From: Sacculina carcini
Lineage: Eukaryota; Arthropoda; Thecostraca; Sacculinidae
Length of the DNA: 64,000 nt
Reading direction: 5' to 3'
Assembly (NCBI GenBank): GCA_916048095.2
Contig: OU696574.1
Coordinates: 6,235,587 to 6,299,586 of the forward strand
In this document: positions 10,275-19,210 of the stretch, piece by piece
Numbering within the stretch: position 1 is the stretch's first letter
How the letters are laid out: each line of letters opens with the position of its first letter
The notes under the pieces: generated by a model
What the model was told of the DNA's origin: nothing
The model's database searches: none
What the model saw: the letters and a program-made list of their open reading frames with translations, nothing else
Made by a program: the position numbers and the translations under genes

Positions 10275-11030
10275 ATGACTAAAGTTGAGGATGACTCGCG
10301 GATTGTCGAGAAGGAATTAGATCTGCGATTAATTCCAGAATTTGGCGGGAAAGGTGACGTCACTGACTGGCTATGCAAGGTAAAGAAGATGTGCAGACTT
10401 CGAAAGGTCGCAGATGTTGCTACCGTCATACAGATGAGATTATCTGGAGACGCCTACGCTGTAGTAGACCGGCTTTCCGATGGTGATCAACTTGACGTAA
10501 GTAAAGTCAGCGATGCATTGGTTCGAGCCTTCGGAGCAGATCCTTTCTCCTCATATGAGGCACTCATGTCGCGCACATTGATGGGTGGAGAATCTGCGGA
10601 TGTTTATTTGGCGGATGTTGAAAAATTGGCCGGCAGGTGCGGCATTACAGGTGACCTTCCACTCAAATGCGCGTTCATATGTGGTCTTCCGGAGAGTGTG
10701 AGGCATATCCTGCGCGCCAACACCAAGTTGGACGATATGCCACTGGAGCAAGTGCTGGAGCGTGCACGCGTGATTCTGTCTGATGAACGGAGACTGGCGG
10801 AATCGAGCAGTGCTATGTGCGCAGGTGGCCGAACTTTGTCAAGGGAGAATCAGCCAGTGCGCTGTTTCAACTGTGGCAAGATGGGACACGTGTCTAGAAT
10901 GTGTAATAAAGACAGACAGCCCATGGTGTGTTACAAGTGCGGCAAACAAGGCCACATCGCTGTAAGGTGTCCGGAACAGGGAAACGCGAAGGGGGGAGAG
11001 ACGTCAGCGCCGGTCTCTTCTCGTCAATGA
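10275..11030 (+). CDS. gag: Gag of element 3
   Basis: 251 residues. The capsid-like domain (LDLRLIPEFGGKGDVTDWL, KKMCRLRKV, LSGDAYAVVDRL) is followed by two canonical CCHC knuckles, CFNCGKMGHVSRMC and CYKCGKQGHIAVRC. The start is the ATG at 10275, four nt after the primer site. It overlaps pol at the frameshift signal and stops at 11028-11030. Intact. Confidence 0.92.
   Translation: MTKVEDDSRIVEKELDLRLIPEFGGKGDVTDWLCKVKKMCRLRKVADVATVIQMRLSGDAYAVVDRLSDGDQLDVSKVSDALVRAFGADPFSSYEALMSRTLMGGESADVYLADVEKLAGRCGITGDLPLKCAFICGLPESVRHILRANTKLDDMPLEQVLERARVILSDERRLAESSSAMCAGGRTLSRENQPVRCFNCGKMGHVSRMCNKDRQPMVCYKCGKQGHIAVRCPEQGNAKGGETSAPVSSRQ
10979..11020 (+). promoter_or_regulatory. -1 frameshift signal: G GGA AAC plus hairpin
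   Basis: GGGAAAC (10979-10985) in gag phase is a canonical slippery heptamer, also used at a betaretroviral gag-pro junction (recalled). After a 9-nt spacer, GGAGAGAC (10995-11002) pairs with GTCTCTTC (11013-11020), an 8-bp stem with one G-U pair. Confidence 0.82.
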
Positions 11031-13897
11031 ATGAGGCGCTTCCCAGTGTCCAACTAGTCGTCGACGGTGTGTGCAGAAATGTGTTGGTGGACACTGGGTG
11101 TTCTATCAGTATCGCCTGTGCTACTTGTTGTTTTCATTGGAGCAAAATAAATGTGAGTTTCGTAACAGTGAGTGGAGAGACTACAAAATGTTCTGGTGTT
11201 GGTTATGTGCTTGTGCAGTTGGACGGAGGACAATCAGCACGAGTGGAAGTGTTGGTGGTTGAATTCCATCCTATCGGGTTTGACATAATCCTTGGCATGA
11301 ATGGAATTAAGTTGCTGGGAGGAGTGTCTCTGTCATCTCGTGGAGAAGTGGTTCTTGGTGGCCAATCTCAATGTGTGTGTTTGACAGCTGCCATTCATGA
11401 CAAAGAAATGGCTGAGATCAAGTTAGACGAAAAAGATTTTCAGGTGCTCTATGACGACGGCGATCGATCATGGACCGTTAGCTGGAAATGGGCAGATGGA
11501 GAGGGACCTAATATGTTGAACAACAAGATTTCTCAGTACAGAATACCTGATACGGCCAAATGTAAATATGATCGTGAGGTTGAACGCTGGATAAGTCTCG
11601 GCTGGCTAAAACCGTTCGACGAATCTGTTCTTGGTCCGGCCAAAGGACTCATTCCCATGATGGCCGTCCAGCAAAGAAATGGAGAAAAGGTGCGTCCTGT
11701 AATGGATTACAGGGAGCTGAATCAGCATCTTGACGCTCATACGGCCGATGCTGATGTGTGTTCGGAAAAATTGAGGGATTGGAGATGTCGTGGAGACAGG
11801 GTTTCGCTGGTCGACCTGAAGGACGCATATCTTCAATTGAAAGTTGATAGTTCATTGTGGTCCTACCAGACAGTAATGTATCGCGGTCAAAGATTTTGCT
11901 TGACGAGACTAGGTTTTGGTCTTTCAATTGCTCCAATGGTAATGAAAACTGTTTTGGCGGCTGTGTTGAAGATGAGAGACGATATTTACAGAGGTACTTC
12001 TCCCTATGTTGACGACATACTTGTGGATGAAAGCATTGTGTCGCCAACTACTGTAGTGGATCACTTACGAAGGTACGGTTTGGTTTGCAAGCCACCTGTG
12101 CGCATTTACGACGGTGCCAAAGTATTAGGTGTACGCGTTGGCAGAGAAGACGGGGTAGTAATGTGGAGAAGAGATCAACAGATTCCCGAGGTGCCAACAA
12201 AACTTACTAGGCGCTCATTGTTTTCCTGGTGTGGAAGGGTAACCAGTCACCTCCCGGTATGTGGTTTTCTTCGACCAGCGTGTTCCTACATAAAACGTCG
12301 AGCAACGGCGGTCACCACTACATGGGATGAAGAAGTTGAAGACGTTAGTGTAAGATCGTTAGTGGATGATCTGTATGAGCGATCGAGGAGTAACGATCCA
12401 GCCAAAGGCAGCTGGCAAGTGAAAAATTATGAAGCTACTCTCTGGGTGGATGCCAGTTCGTTAGCGCTTGGTGTCGCTCTTGAGGTTGATGGCGACATAA
12501 TTGAAGATTCTTCTTGGCTGCGTCAGAACCAGGACGCCCATATTAACATGGCCGAATTAGACGCTGCGCTAAAAGGTATGAGCTTAGCAGTTGCCTGGCA
12601 GATGAAAAGGATTCACCTTATGACTGATTCCAGTTCGGTGTACCACTGGCTTAATGATGCTGTGTCAGGGAAAGCCAGACTGCGAACCAAAGCGTCAGGT
12701 GAGCTACTGATTCGGAGGCGGATTTCAACGTTCCAATCAATTGTGGAAGAATATGGTTTATCGGTGCTTGTACATTTGGTAAAGTCGGCAGACAATAGAG
12801 CCGATATTTTGAGTAGAGTTCCACAATCATGGCTGCGCAACAATAACAACGAACGCGCACCATTACAAACGTGTTTGCCTGTTACAGCTGCTTGTGCCGG
12901 GAATGATGTATTGTCTGATGTGTCAAGAGTTCATCACGAAACAGGTCATCCCGGCGTTCGCCGTACTTACTATTTTGTGAGAAGAGCAAAGTTGACCGCC
13001 AATCGCAGGCAAGTGGCTCAAGTTGTTTCCCAGTGTCAGACCTGCAAATCAATAGATCCTGCACCAGTGAAGTGGAGGGCAGGTAAACTCAGCGTGGAGA
13101 AAACGTGGCAGCGACTGGGAGTTGATATAACACACTATGGAGGACAACATTATTTGACGGTGATTGATCACGGTCCTTCGAGATACAGCATATGGCGGTG
13201 CCTGAGGCGGCAGGACTCGACGTGTGTGAGACAACAATTGGAGGCTATCTTTTTTGAGCGTGGCGCACCGGAACAATTGTTATTAGATAATGATACAGCT
13301 TTCCGGAGTCGAGAGTTCCGGTCGTTTGTTTCTGATTGGAACATACTTTTGCACTTCAGATGCGCATACCGGCCTTCGGGCAACGGTATCACTGAACGAT
13401 GTCATCGTACTGTGAAAACGGTAGCAGCCAGGAAGGGTTGTTCCATTCCAGAGGCTGTTTACATATACAACGTGACACCCATGGAACCGGCAGATTCGAC
13501 ATCCTCACCGGCTGAACGGTTGTATAACTACGAGATGAGGATTAGAGGTGTAGATCGGCGTGACGTAGCCCCAGCTGATAGAGGAGACATATCGTGTTGT
13601 TATGAAGTTGGTGATAGTGTGTGGGTGCGACCGCCTGGTGTGCGTTGTCATGAGCGATACGAGAAAGGAATGGTCACCAAGATTATGTCGCAAAATGCTG
13701 TTGAAGTGAATGGTATGCCTAGGCACATTCGTGATCTGCGACCGAGGATATCAGATGAGGACAATTTTCCTAAAACAGCCGAAGAAGATGACCTGAGAAT
13801 TGTCGTTGAACGTGAAAGGGACAATAATGATGATCTACAACCATTGAGAAGGTCTGAACGTGTGAGAAGACCTCCTCAACTATACGGTTGCGATTAA
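10979..13897 (+). CDS. pol: Pol polyprotein of element 3 (PR-RT-RH-IN), intact
   Basis: About 972 residues counted from the slippage codon, uninterrupted. Order: aspartic protease with VLVDTGCS (Asp about residue 38); RT with VRPVMDYRELN, DLKDAYLQL, LTRLGFGLS and catalytic YVDDILVDE (about 343-350); RNase H with TLWVDASSLALGVAL, DAALKGMSLAV and LMTDSSSV; integrase zinc region (HHETGHPGVRRTYYFV...CQTCKSIDPAP), then the core Asp in GVDITHY, LLLDNDTAFRS and the Glu in NGITERCHR. A C-terminal tail ends in RSERVRRPPQL. It has everything needed for autonomous transposition. Confidence 0.93.
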   Translation, partial: GKREGGRDVSAGLFSSMNEALPSVQLVVDGVCRNVLVDTGCSISIACATCCFHWSKINVSFVTVSGETTKCSGVGYVLVQLDGGQSARVEVLVVEFHPIGFDIILGMNGIKLLGGVSLSSRGEVVLGGQSQCVCLTAAIHDKEMAEIKLDEKDFQVLYDDGDRSWTVSWKWADGEGPNMLNNKISQYRIPDTAKCKYDREVERWISLGWLKPFDESVLGPAKGLIPMMAVQQRNGEKVRPVMDYRELNQHLDAHTADADVCSEKLRDWRCRGDRVSLVDLKDAYLQLKVDSSLWSYQTVMYRGQRFCLTRLGFGLSIAPMVMKTVLAAVLKMRDDIYRGTSPYVDDILVDESIVSPTTVVDHLRRYGLVCKPPVRIYDGAKVLGVRVGREDGVVMWRRDQQIPEVPTKLTRRSLFSWCGRVTSHLPVCGFLRPACSYIKRRATAVTTTWDEEVEDVSVRSLVDDLYERSRSNDPAKGSWQVKNYEATLWVDASSLALGVALEVDGDIIEDSSWLRQNQDAHINMAELDAALKGMSLAVAWQMKRIHLMTDSSSVYHWLNDAVSGKARLRTKASGELLIRRRISTFQSIVEEYGLSVLVHLVKSADNRADILSRVPQSWLRNNNNERAPLQTCLPVTAACAGNDVLSDVSRVHHETGHPGVRRTYYFVRRAKLTANRRQVAQVVSQCQTCKSIDPAPVKWRAGKLSVEKTWQRLGVDITHYGGQHYLTVIDHGPSRYSIWRCLRRQDSTCVRQQLEAIFFERGAPEQLLLDNDTAFRSREFRSFVSDWNILLHFRCAYRPSGNGITERCHRTVKTVAARKGCSIPEAVYIYNVTPMEPADSTSSPAERLYNYEMRIRGVDRRDVAPADRGDISCCYEVGDSVWVRPPGVRCHERYEKGMVTKIMSQNAVEVNGMPRHIRDLRPRISDEDNFPKTAEEDDLRIVVERERDNNDDLQPLRRSERVRRPPQLYGCD

Positions 13898-13933
13898 ATG
13901 AAAGATAACATCCGGTATGTTATCTGGGGGGAG

Positions 13934-14124
13934 TGTTGTTGTAATTTCTGCGAGGTGCCGTTGTGATGTTTATCACGAGAGTTATTGATTCAAATGTAGT
14001 GTAATTTAAACTGTCTTGAATTTATCGATTAAACGGGGATTTTGGTATTTTTGGTGTGGGTGTTTGAAGTGTGAGGGGATTGTTCCGTATTTTTCGTGTT
14101 TTTGGCTTGAATATATTTGCCACA
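13934..14124 (+). repeat. 3' LTR of element 3, 40 bp shorter than the 5' copy
   Basis: 191 bp; begins TGTTGTTGTAATTTC right after GGGGGGAG and ends TTTGCCACA. It lacks the T/G-rich block found at about 10164-10203 of the 5' LTR. Confidence 0.93.
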
Positions 14125-15784
14125 CTATATCAAGCGACGTGCATCTGGGGCTCGTTGGGATGATTTTATCGGCGACACAGCAATGCATATGATAAAGCAG
14201 GTGGTTGAAAAAGTCAAAACCGACGATCCAGTCAAAGGACTTTGGAGTGTTACGAGTGGAGCGCATTGTGAGGTGTGGTGTGATGCCAGCAGCATCGCAA
14301 CTGGTGTGGTTTTAGCGGTCGATGGAAAAATTGTTGAAGATGCTGCGTGGTTGCGTAAGAAGGATGATGAAAAACATATTAATGTGGCACAGTTGGAGGC
14401 TGTTCTCAAAGGTGTTAACCTAGCACTCAAATGGCACATGAAGACGATTGACCTGATGACCGACTCCGCGACCGTAGCCGCCTGGCTGCAGTCTGCACTA
14501 TACGCGGAGAAGCGGATTCACACCAGAGGAGCTGCAGAAATGATTATAAAAAGACGACTGGGAAATCTCAAAGAACTCGTAGAGGAATTTGACTTGCGCG
14601 TGGTGGTACACCTGGTACCTTCGAAAAGTAATAGAGCCGACGTGCTCACCAGGGTGAATAAACAATGGTTGATGAAATACGTAAGCGAATTTTCTCAGCA
14701 TTGCGTCAATGCTGTTGTAAATATCCGAGATTTGCACGATCAACATCATATGGGGGTGGAAAGGACTTAGTACCTAGCGAGAAAAGTTGATCCCACAGTG
14801 TCGAGAGAAACCGTGAAAAAAGTCGTACGTAACTGTATTCGATGTCAGTCGATCGATCCCGCACCTGTCGTACATCAAGGCGGTGAATTAAGCGTGGAAC
14901 ATACTTGGAGTCGACTAGCTGTGGATGTCACACACTATAGACAAGTACCCTTTCTGACCATCCTCGATTGTGGACCAGGCCGTTTCGCCCTCTGGAGAAA
15001 GCTGAGAAGAGAAGACGCACAAGAGATGACCGAGGTGTTGAACAGCATATTTCTCGAGCGGGGACCGGTAGATGAACTTCTTCTAGATAACAGTGCTGCA
15101 TTCCGGTCTCAGTATTTGGGAAACATGTTGACACGGTGGAAAGTTCGGAGGTTATTTCGTGCAGCATATCGGCCAGGAGGCAATGGCATAATTGAAAGAA
15201 ACCACCGAACTGTTAAAGCTATTGCTGAGAGAGGGGAGATTTGCCCTACTGAAGCCGTGTTCTGGTATAATTGTACTCCGCGGAATGGTCAAAAAGACGA
15301 AAGCGTACCGCAACGATCAGTGCACACTTACGACTGGAGATGTCTCAGAGATATTTCTCAAAGCGGAGATGAAGACCGGGTATCGGGGTCGAAAGTCAAA
15401 TTGGGGGATGAAGTGTGGGTGAAGCCCCCCAACGCGCGCTGCACTTCTCATTGGAGCAAGGGCGTCGTTACGAGAGTGAACTCCAACAACAACATCTCAG
15501 TTGACGGTATGCCTAGACATGTGCTGGACCTGCGGCCCGTTATTTATCCAGGGCCCGAGGAGATTCGTCCGCCTCCGAACGATGAAAACGAGAGCACACA
15601 TTCAGAATCTGCACCTACCATAGAGCGACCGAGGAGAGAGGTGACACGGCCAATCTGGATGAATGACTATGTGAGTAGCTAGTGTAGTTTATAGGGATAT
15701 AATTGTTTTTAAGTCATTTATATTGGGGTGTGTCGAGTTTCGTGTTCAATTCGAAATGATAATGATTATTAAATCACAAGGGTG

Positions 15785-16114
15785 TGTAGTTTGATGTGTA
15801 TAGTTGACCGATTTCGTCATTCAGTTGCTTTCAGTGTTGCATATAATCGGAATGAATGGTTCTGCAAATGTCTGCGCGTTGTTGTGTGCATGTGTGTGTG
15901 TATGTGCTTGTGTGTATGTGCGAGCCTGTGCGCGTGTGCGTATGTGCAATCGGATCGCTTGGAATAGAATTTGCAGGACGCTTTTGCAATGTGGAAAATG
16001 ACGTGCGTCAGTGGAGCTTGGGGTGTTGCGAGTGTGAGAGGTGGTATGGTGAATACGGAGTGATAGAGTTGTTGCTGGTGAATACATTTTTTTCGTTCCT
16101 TTGTTCAGCCTACA
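15785..16114 (+). repeat. 3' LTR of element 2
   Basis: 330 bp, TGTAGTTTGATG to CAGCCTACA, followed by TSD GCGGA. Confidence 0.93.
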
Positions 16115-17099
16115 GCGGATTCGAGAAGTTTGGAAGCAAGTGTAGGGATAGAGATAGGGAGAAAATTATGGGGAACAGATGAGTCCGAACCCGGTTTTTT
16201 GAGTATAGGAGTAATGACATGTTTAGATGCCAAAAATTATCCGTGAAGGAAGGACGAATTAATTAGGTGTGTGACGAATGGCGCAAGTAGAATAATGGAA
16301 TCGGAAAGGGCAGCATATTTAATGGGGTCAGAAGGACAATTAGTGTGTCGGAGTTTGACGAGCGACTTCGAGCGGTGGAAGAAAAGCAAAGAATGAGAGT
16401 GCATTACCAGAGGAGGAAAAGTAGAGATGTTGTGAGACTACTGGTATTTTGGAGTGCAGAGTGGCAATTTTCTGAGAGAAAAAGGACGCGAATTGATCAG
16501 CAGTGATTTGGCAAGGATCCCCGGTGTTACGGCCTGAGAGGGCTTTCAGCGTCGACAAGCGATAATGAGGGTGAGTTTTTAATCTGGGTAACTTAGATTG
16601 GGTAATTTTAACTTGGATTGGGTAATTTAGATTGGAAAAACAAAGATTTATAGGAAGCTAGTTCAGTGAGAAACAATTTACGAGTAGTACAGAAGTGATT
16701 CCAGGAAGAAGAGTTGCGAAGACATTGCCAGGAGCGCTAACGAGCGCGACACTCCGCCCGTAGGATTTGCAATTTAGAAGACCTCAAAGGAGAAGGAGGG
16801 TTCTTAAAGAGCAAAATATGTTGACAAAGGGGAAACTTTGATCATTTATACAAGAGAGAGCATCAGTTGAAAATGTGTGAAGAGAGGACGGAGGGAGAAA
16901 TAGATTATATACATATCTATATATATAAAAGAGATCCTGTGTGTGTGTGTCTGTCTGTCTGTCCCACCCTCATTGGTCCATTTTCTACAAGCTGCTACTC
17001 GGTAACCACTTGGTGTACCCGCTAACAATGTATACCATTACGTTAGAAATTTTCTGTCTACACGAAAAACTAAATTTTACATTTTAAAAAGAAAACCAA

Positions 17100-17896
17100 A
17101 AAATGCTAGAGCGGTCAAAATACAAAATGAACCCTGAAAAATGCGAAAATTTTGGTTAATATTCTACCATCTACTCCTCATAAACCAGCAATGGTACAGC
17201 TATACAGATTATACCACTTTGTGGAGAATTGTTTGTTCTACCAGATAAGCTATACTTGATATCCAAAAATAAATATAAAATATGTAAAAATGACAAAATT
17301 GCAATCTACATTCAAAATAATATTTGAACTCCACGCGTCCGATTTTCTATACTTTTTTATCTATTTCTCAGCAACTAAATATCACACATCTAAATAAATA
17401 ATACCATCATGCTGGGAATTTTGTATTCTACAGCACGGTATGAATTTTAATTTTCCAGAGCATATTAAAAAAAGTTACGGCGGTGTGAAGTCAAAATGCC
17501 AAAGTCAAAAAAGCAAAATTTGCACTGAAAAAACGTGAATATGTTTGTCAATATTTTGGTCAATACTCCTCATAAACTAGAAATGGCACAGCTATACGAA
17601 TTAAAGCACTGTGTAGAGAATGTTATGTTCTACAAGATATGCTATATTTCATACCCAAAAATTGCACCCAAAATGTGTAAAATTGGCAAAGGTCTAATCT
17701 ACGGCGAAAATTTTACTTGAACACCGTGCGACTAAAATTTATTAATTTATCGACCTATCTCTCAGTTACTATTTGTTACACATAAGAATAAATTATACCA
17801 TCGTGCTAGAAATTTGTTTTCTACAATACGGTATAATTTTTAATTTTCCAAAGTGTACCTAAAGGAAGTTACGGCGGTGTAAAGTCAAAAGGACAT
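17100..17896 (+). repeat. Internal tandem duplication of about 390 bp in Helitron-like unit A
   Basis: GTTACGGCGGTG recurs at 17474 and 17868, each preceded by a similar ACCATC.TGCT.GAA and TTCTACA block, so a ~390-bp unit is repeated with divergence. The same organisation appears inverted at 42590-43400 and 55280-56410. Short open frames here are not genes. Confidence 0.7.
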
Positions 17897-18957
17897 GTTG
17901 CCCAGTCTTGTTCTTGAGTTCGCCGTGTGTGGTTGTATTTTCGTTCGCTCCTTCGTGTTATCTGTGTGTCGATCTCGGAGTCTTTCTGCCCATTTTGCTA
18001 TGTCTACTCCACCCTCTGCAGCCAGCGAGTGTGCGTGTAAGTGTGGTGAGCCGGTGGGGGATGTGTCTGTCATCAAGTGCGAGGGATGCGCCGGCATGTT
18101 TCACGTGTCGTGCGCCGCGCTGACCAACCCTGCGTATAACGCTATACGCAGGTACAAGCTCTTCTGGCTGTGCGAAGAGTGCAAAGACGAGTACCGCGCG
18201 TCCCGTCGCCCCTCACTCACCGTGGAGAGAGTGTGTGCGGTGATCGACAGTCGACTGGAGACATTCCGCGCCTCTGTCCTTCGTGAAGCCAAGCCCGCCG
18301 ACACCTGTGCGCCCTCAACCTCTGTCTCAGAGCGCGACCAGCCTTTCACTCATCCATTCGCCCTAGTGCTGAAGAGTAAAGGAGCGGAGCCGGTGAAGGC
18401 AGAGCGCGTGCTGTCGGCCCTTCGCACTGTACCGGTGGCCAAGTCTCGCCCAACAAAATCTGGCGGTATGGTGCTGCACTGCTCCACTGAAGCCTCAGCT
18501 AACATGGCAGCCAAGTCTCTGAACGAGCACTTGGCTGAAGAACTGCATGTGGCTGTCACAGGCAATTCTGCCTCTCTTCTGCCGCGAATCACTGTGGCAA
18601 ACATTCAACAAATGTCACCTGAGGAAGTCATCAGCTCTTTGCGGCTGAAAAACTCTCATCTCGCCAACATCCCAGCGTCACAGATGAAACTGTTGTTCCT
18701 GACGAAGCCAAAAGACGGCCGCACCAATGCCGTACTCGTAGTGTCTCCGGAGGTGCGCCAACTGATTCGTGTCGCTGGCAACAGAGTGTTTGTCGGGTTG
18801 TGCAGCTGCCCGGTCTACGATCGATACTGGGTGACTCGATGCTGGAAGTGCTCGGGTCTGGGCCACAAATCTGATCGCTGCCCATCAGCTACAGCAATTT
18901 GCGGTCACTGCGCTGGTGCCCACCTGTCGTCAGCCTGCCCTGACAAGAGCAAGTCAA

Positions 18958-19210
18958 TGTTCAAGTTGTATTCAATGGTTAACCGAGACACGTCATATAT
19001 TCTTAACTCAATAGGAAACGCAGGTAAGACAACGACACTGGTCCAATGGACCCACACAACACGCACGTACACACTCGAACACAATCCAATAGATACTGTC
19101 GTCAACGTCCTTCAGACGCAGACCAAAACCCCCTTTGTCACGAGCTTCGGTTCAACGGGTTCATCGACCCCGCAAATGCGATGACTCATCGAACTGCGCT
19201 CACTCACACA
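18958..19210 (-). repeat. 3' LTR of element 6
   Basis: 253 bp; plus-strand ends TGTTCAAG and CTCACACA. The Gag-Pol stop lies inside it (19112). Confidence 0.95.

Larger units (their letters stand above)
10029..14124 (+). mobile_element. LTR element 3 (5'-tRNA-PBS group), with intact gag and pol
   Basis: A 4.1-kb element nested in the pol gene of element 2 with TSD CTATA (10024-10028 and 14125-14129). Both gag and pol are uninterrupted, and the LTRs differ by about three substitutions plus a 40-bp deletion. A GGGGGGAG polypurine tract precedes the 3' LTR (13926-13933). This is the only member of its group here with no coding lesion. Confidence 0.95.
8708..15682 (+). pseudogene. pol: Pol of element 2, interrupted by element 3
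   Basis: The first part (to 10028) carries protease LIDTGCSTSVV, RT VRPVLDF-like block (IRPVLDFRELNA), DLKSAYSQL and YIDDILVNE. The second part (14130-15682) carries RNase H (VWCDASSIATGVVL, LMTDSATV), the integrase zinc region (HDQHHMGVERT...CIRCQSIDPAP), and the core residues in DVTHY, LLDNSAAFRS and NGIIERNHR. Apart from the 4.1-kb insertion there is one nonsense codon, TAG at 14768-14770, where relatives have Leu. A basic Pro-rich tail ends at 15682. Confidence 0.88.
7638..16114 (+). mobile_element. LTR element 2 (5'-tRNA-PBS group), split by element 3
   Basis: Two 330-bp LTRs differing at about two positions bound an internal region that contains the whole of element 3 (10029-14124). 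The TSD is GCGGA (7633-7637 and 16115-16119). Removing element 3 and one CTATA duplication (4101 bp, a multiple of three) restores one continuous pol frame, showing element 2 was intact at that point when it was hit. It lies in LINE copy 1. Confidence 0.93.
1719..16915 (-). mobile_element. CR1-like LINE copy 1, split in three by LTR elements
   Basis: Three minus-strand pieces (about 1719-1945, 6433-7637 and 16115-16915) are co-linear parts of one LINE. The left piece is the 3' UTR with its TTG-repeat tail and the same GCGCAC/TATATTTAATA end found at 27060-27140. The middle piece holds the reverse transcriptase and C-terminal region, and the right piece holds the linker before the RT (ECRARERSW-like block). 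Element 1 inserted with TSD AGATG and element 2 with TSD GCGGA. The endonuclease and ORF1 are absent: the copy is 5'-truncated and abuts a Helitron-like terminus at 16916. Multiple frameshifts make it dead. Confidence 0.85.

Noticed and set aside
16916-16960. Interpretation of the TATATAAAAGAGATCC start as a promoter TATA box
   Set aside because: The same string is the exact terminus of several repeat units; without transcript data a terminus is the better reading.
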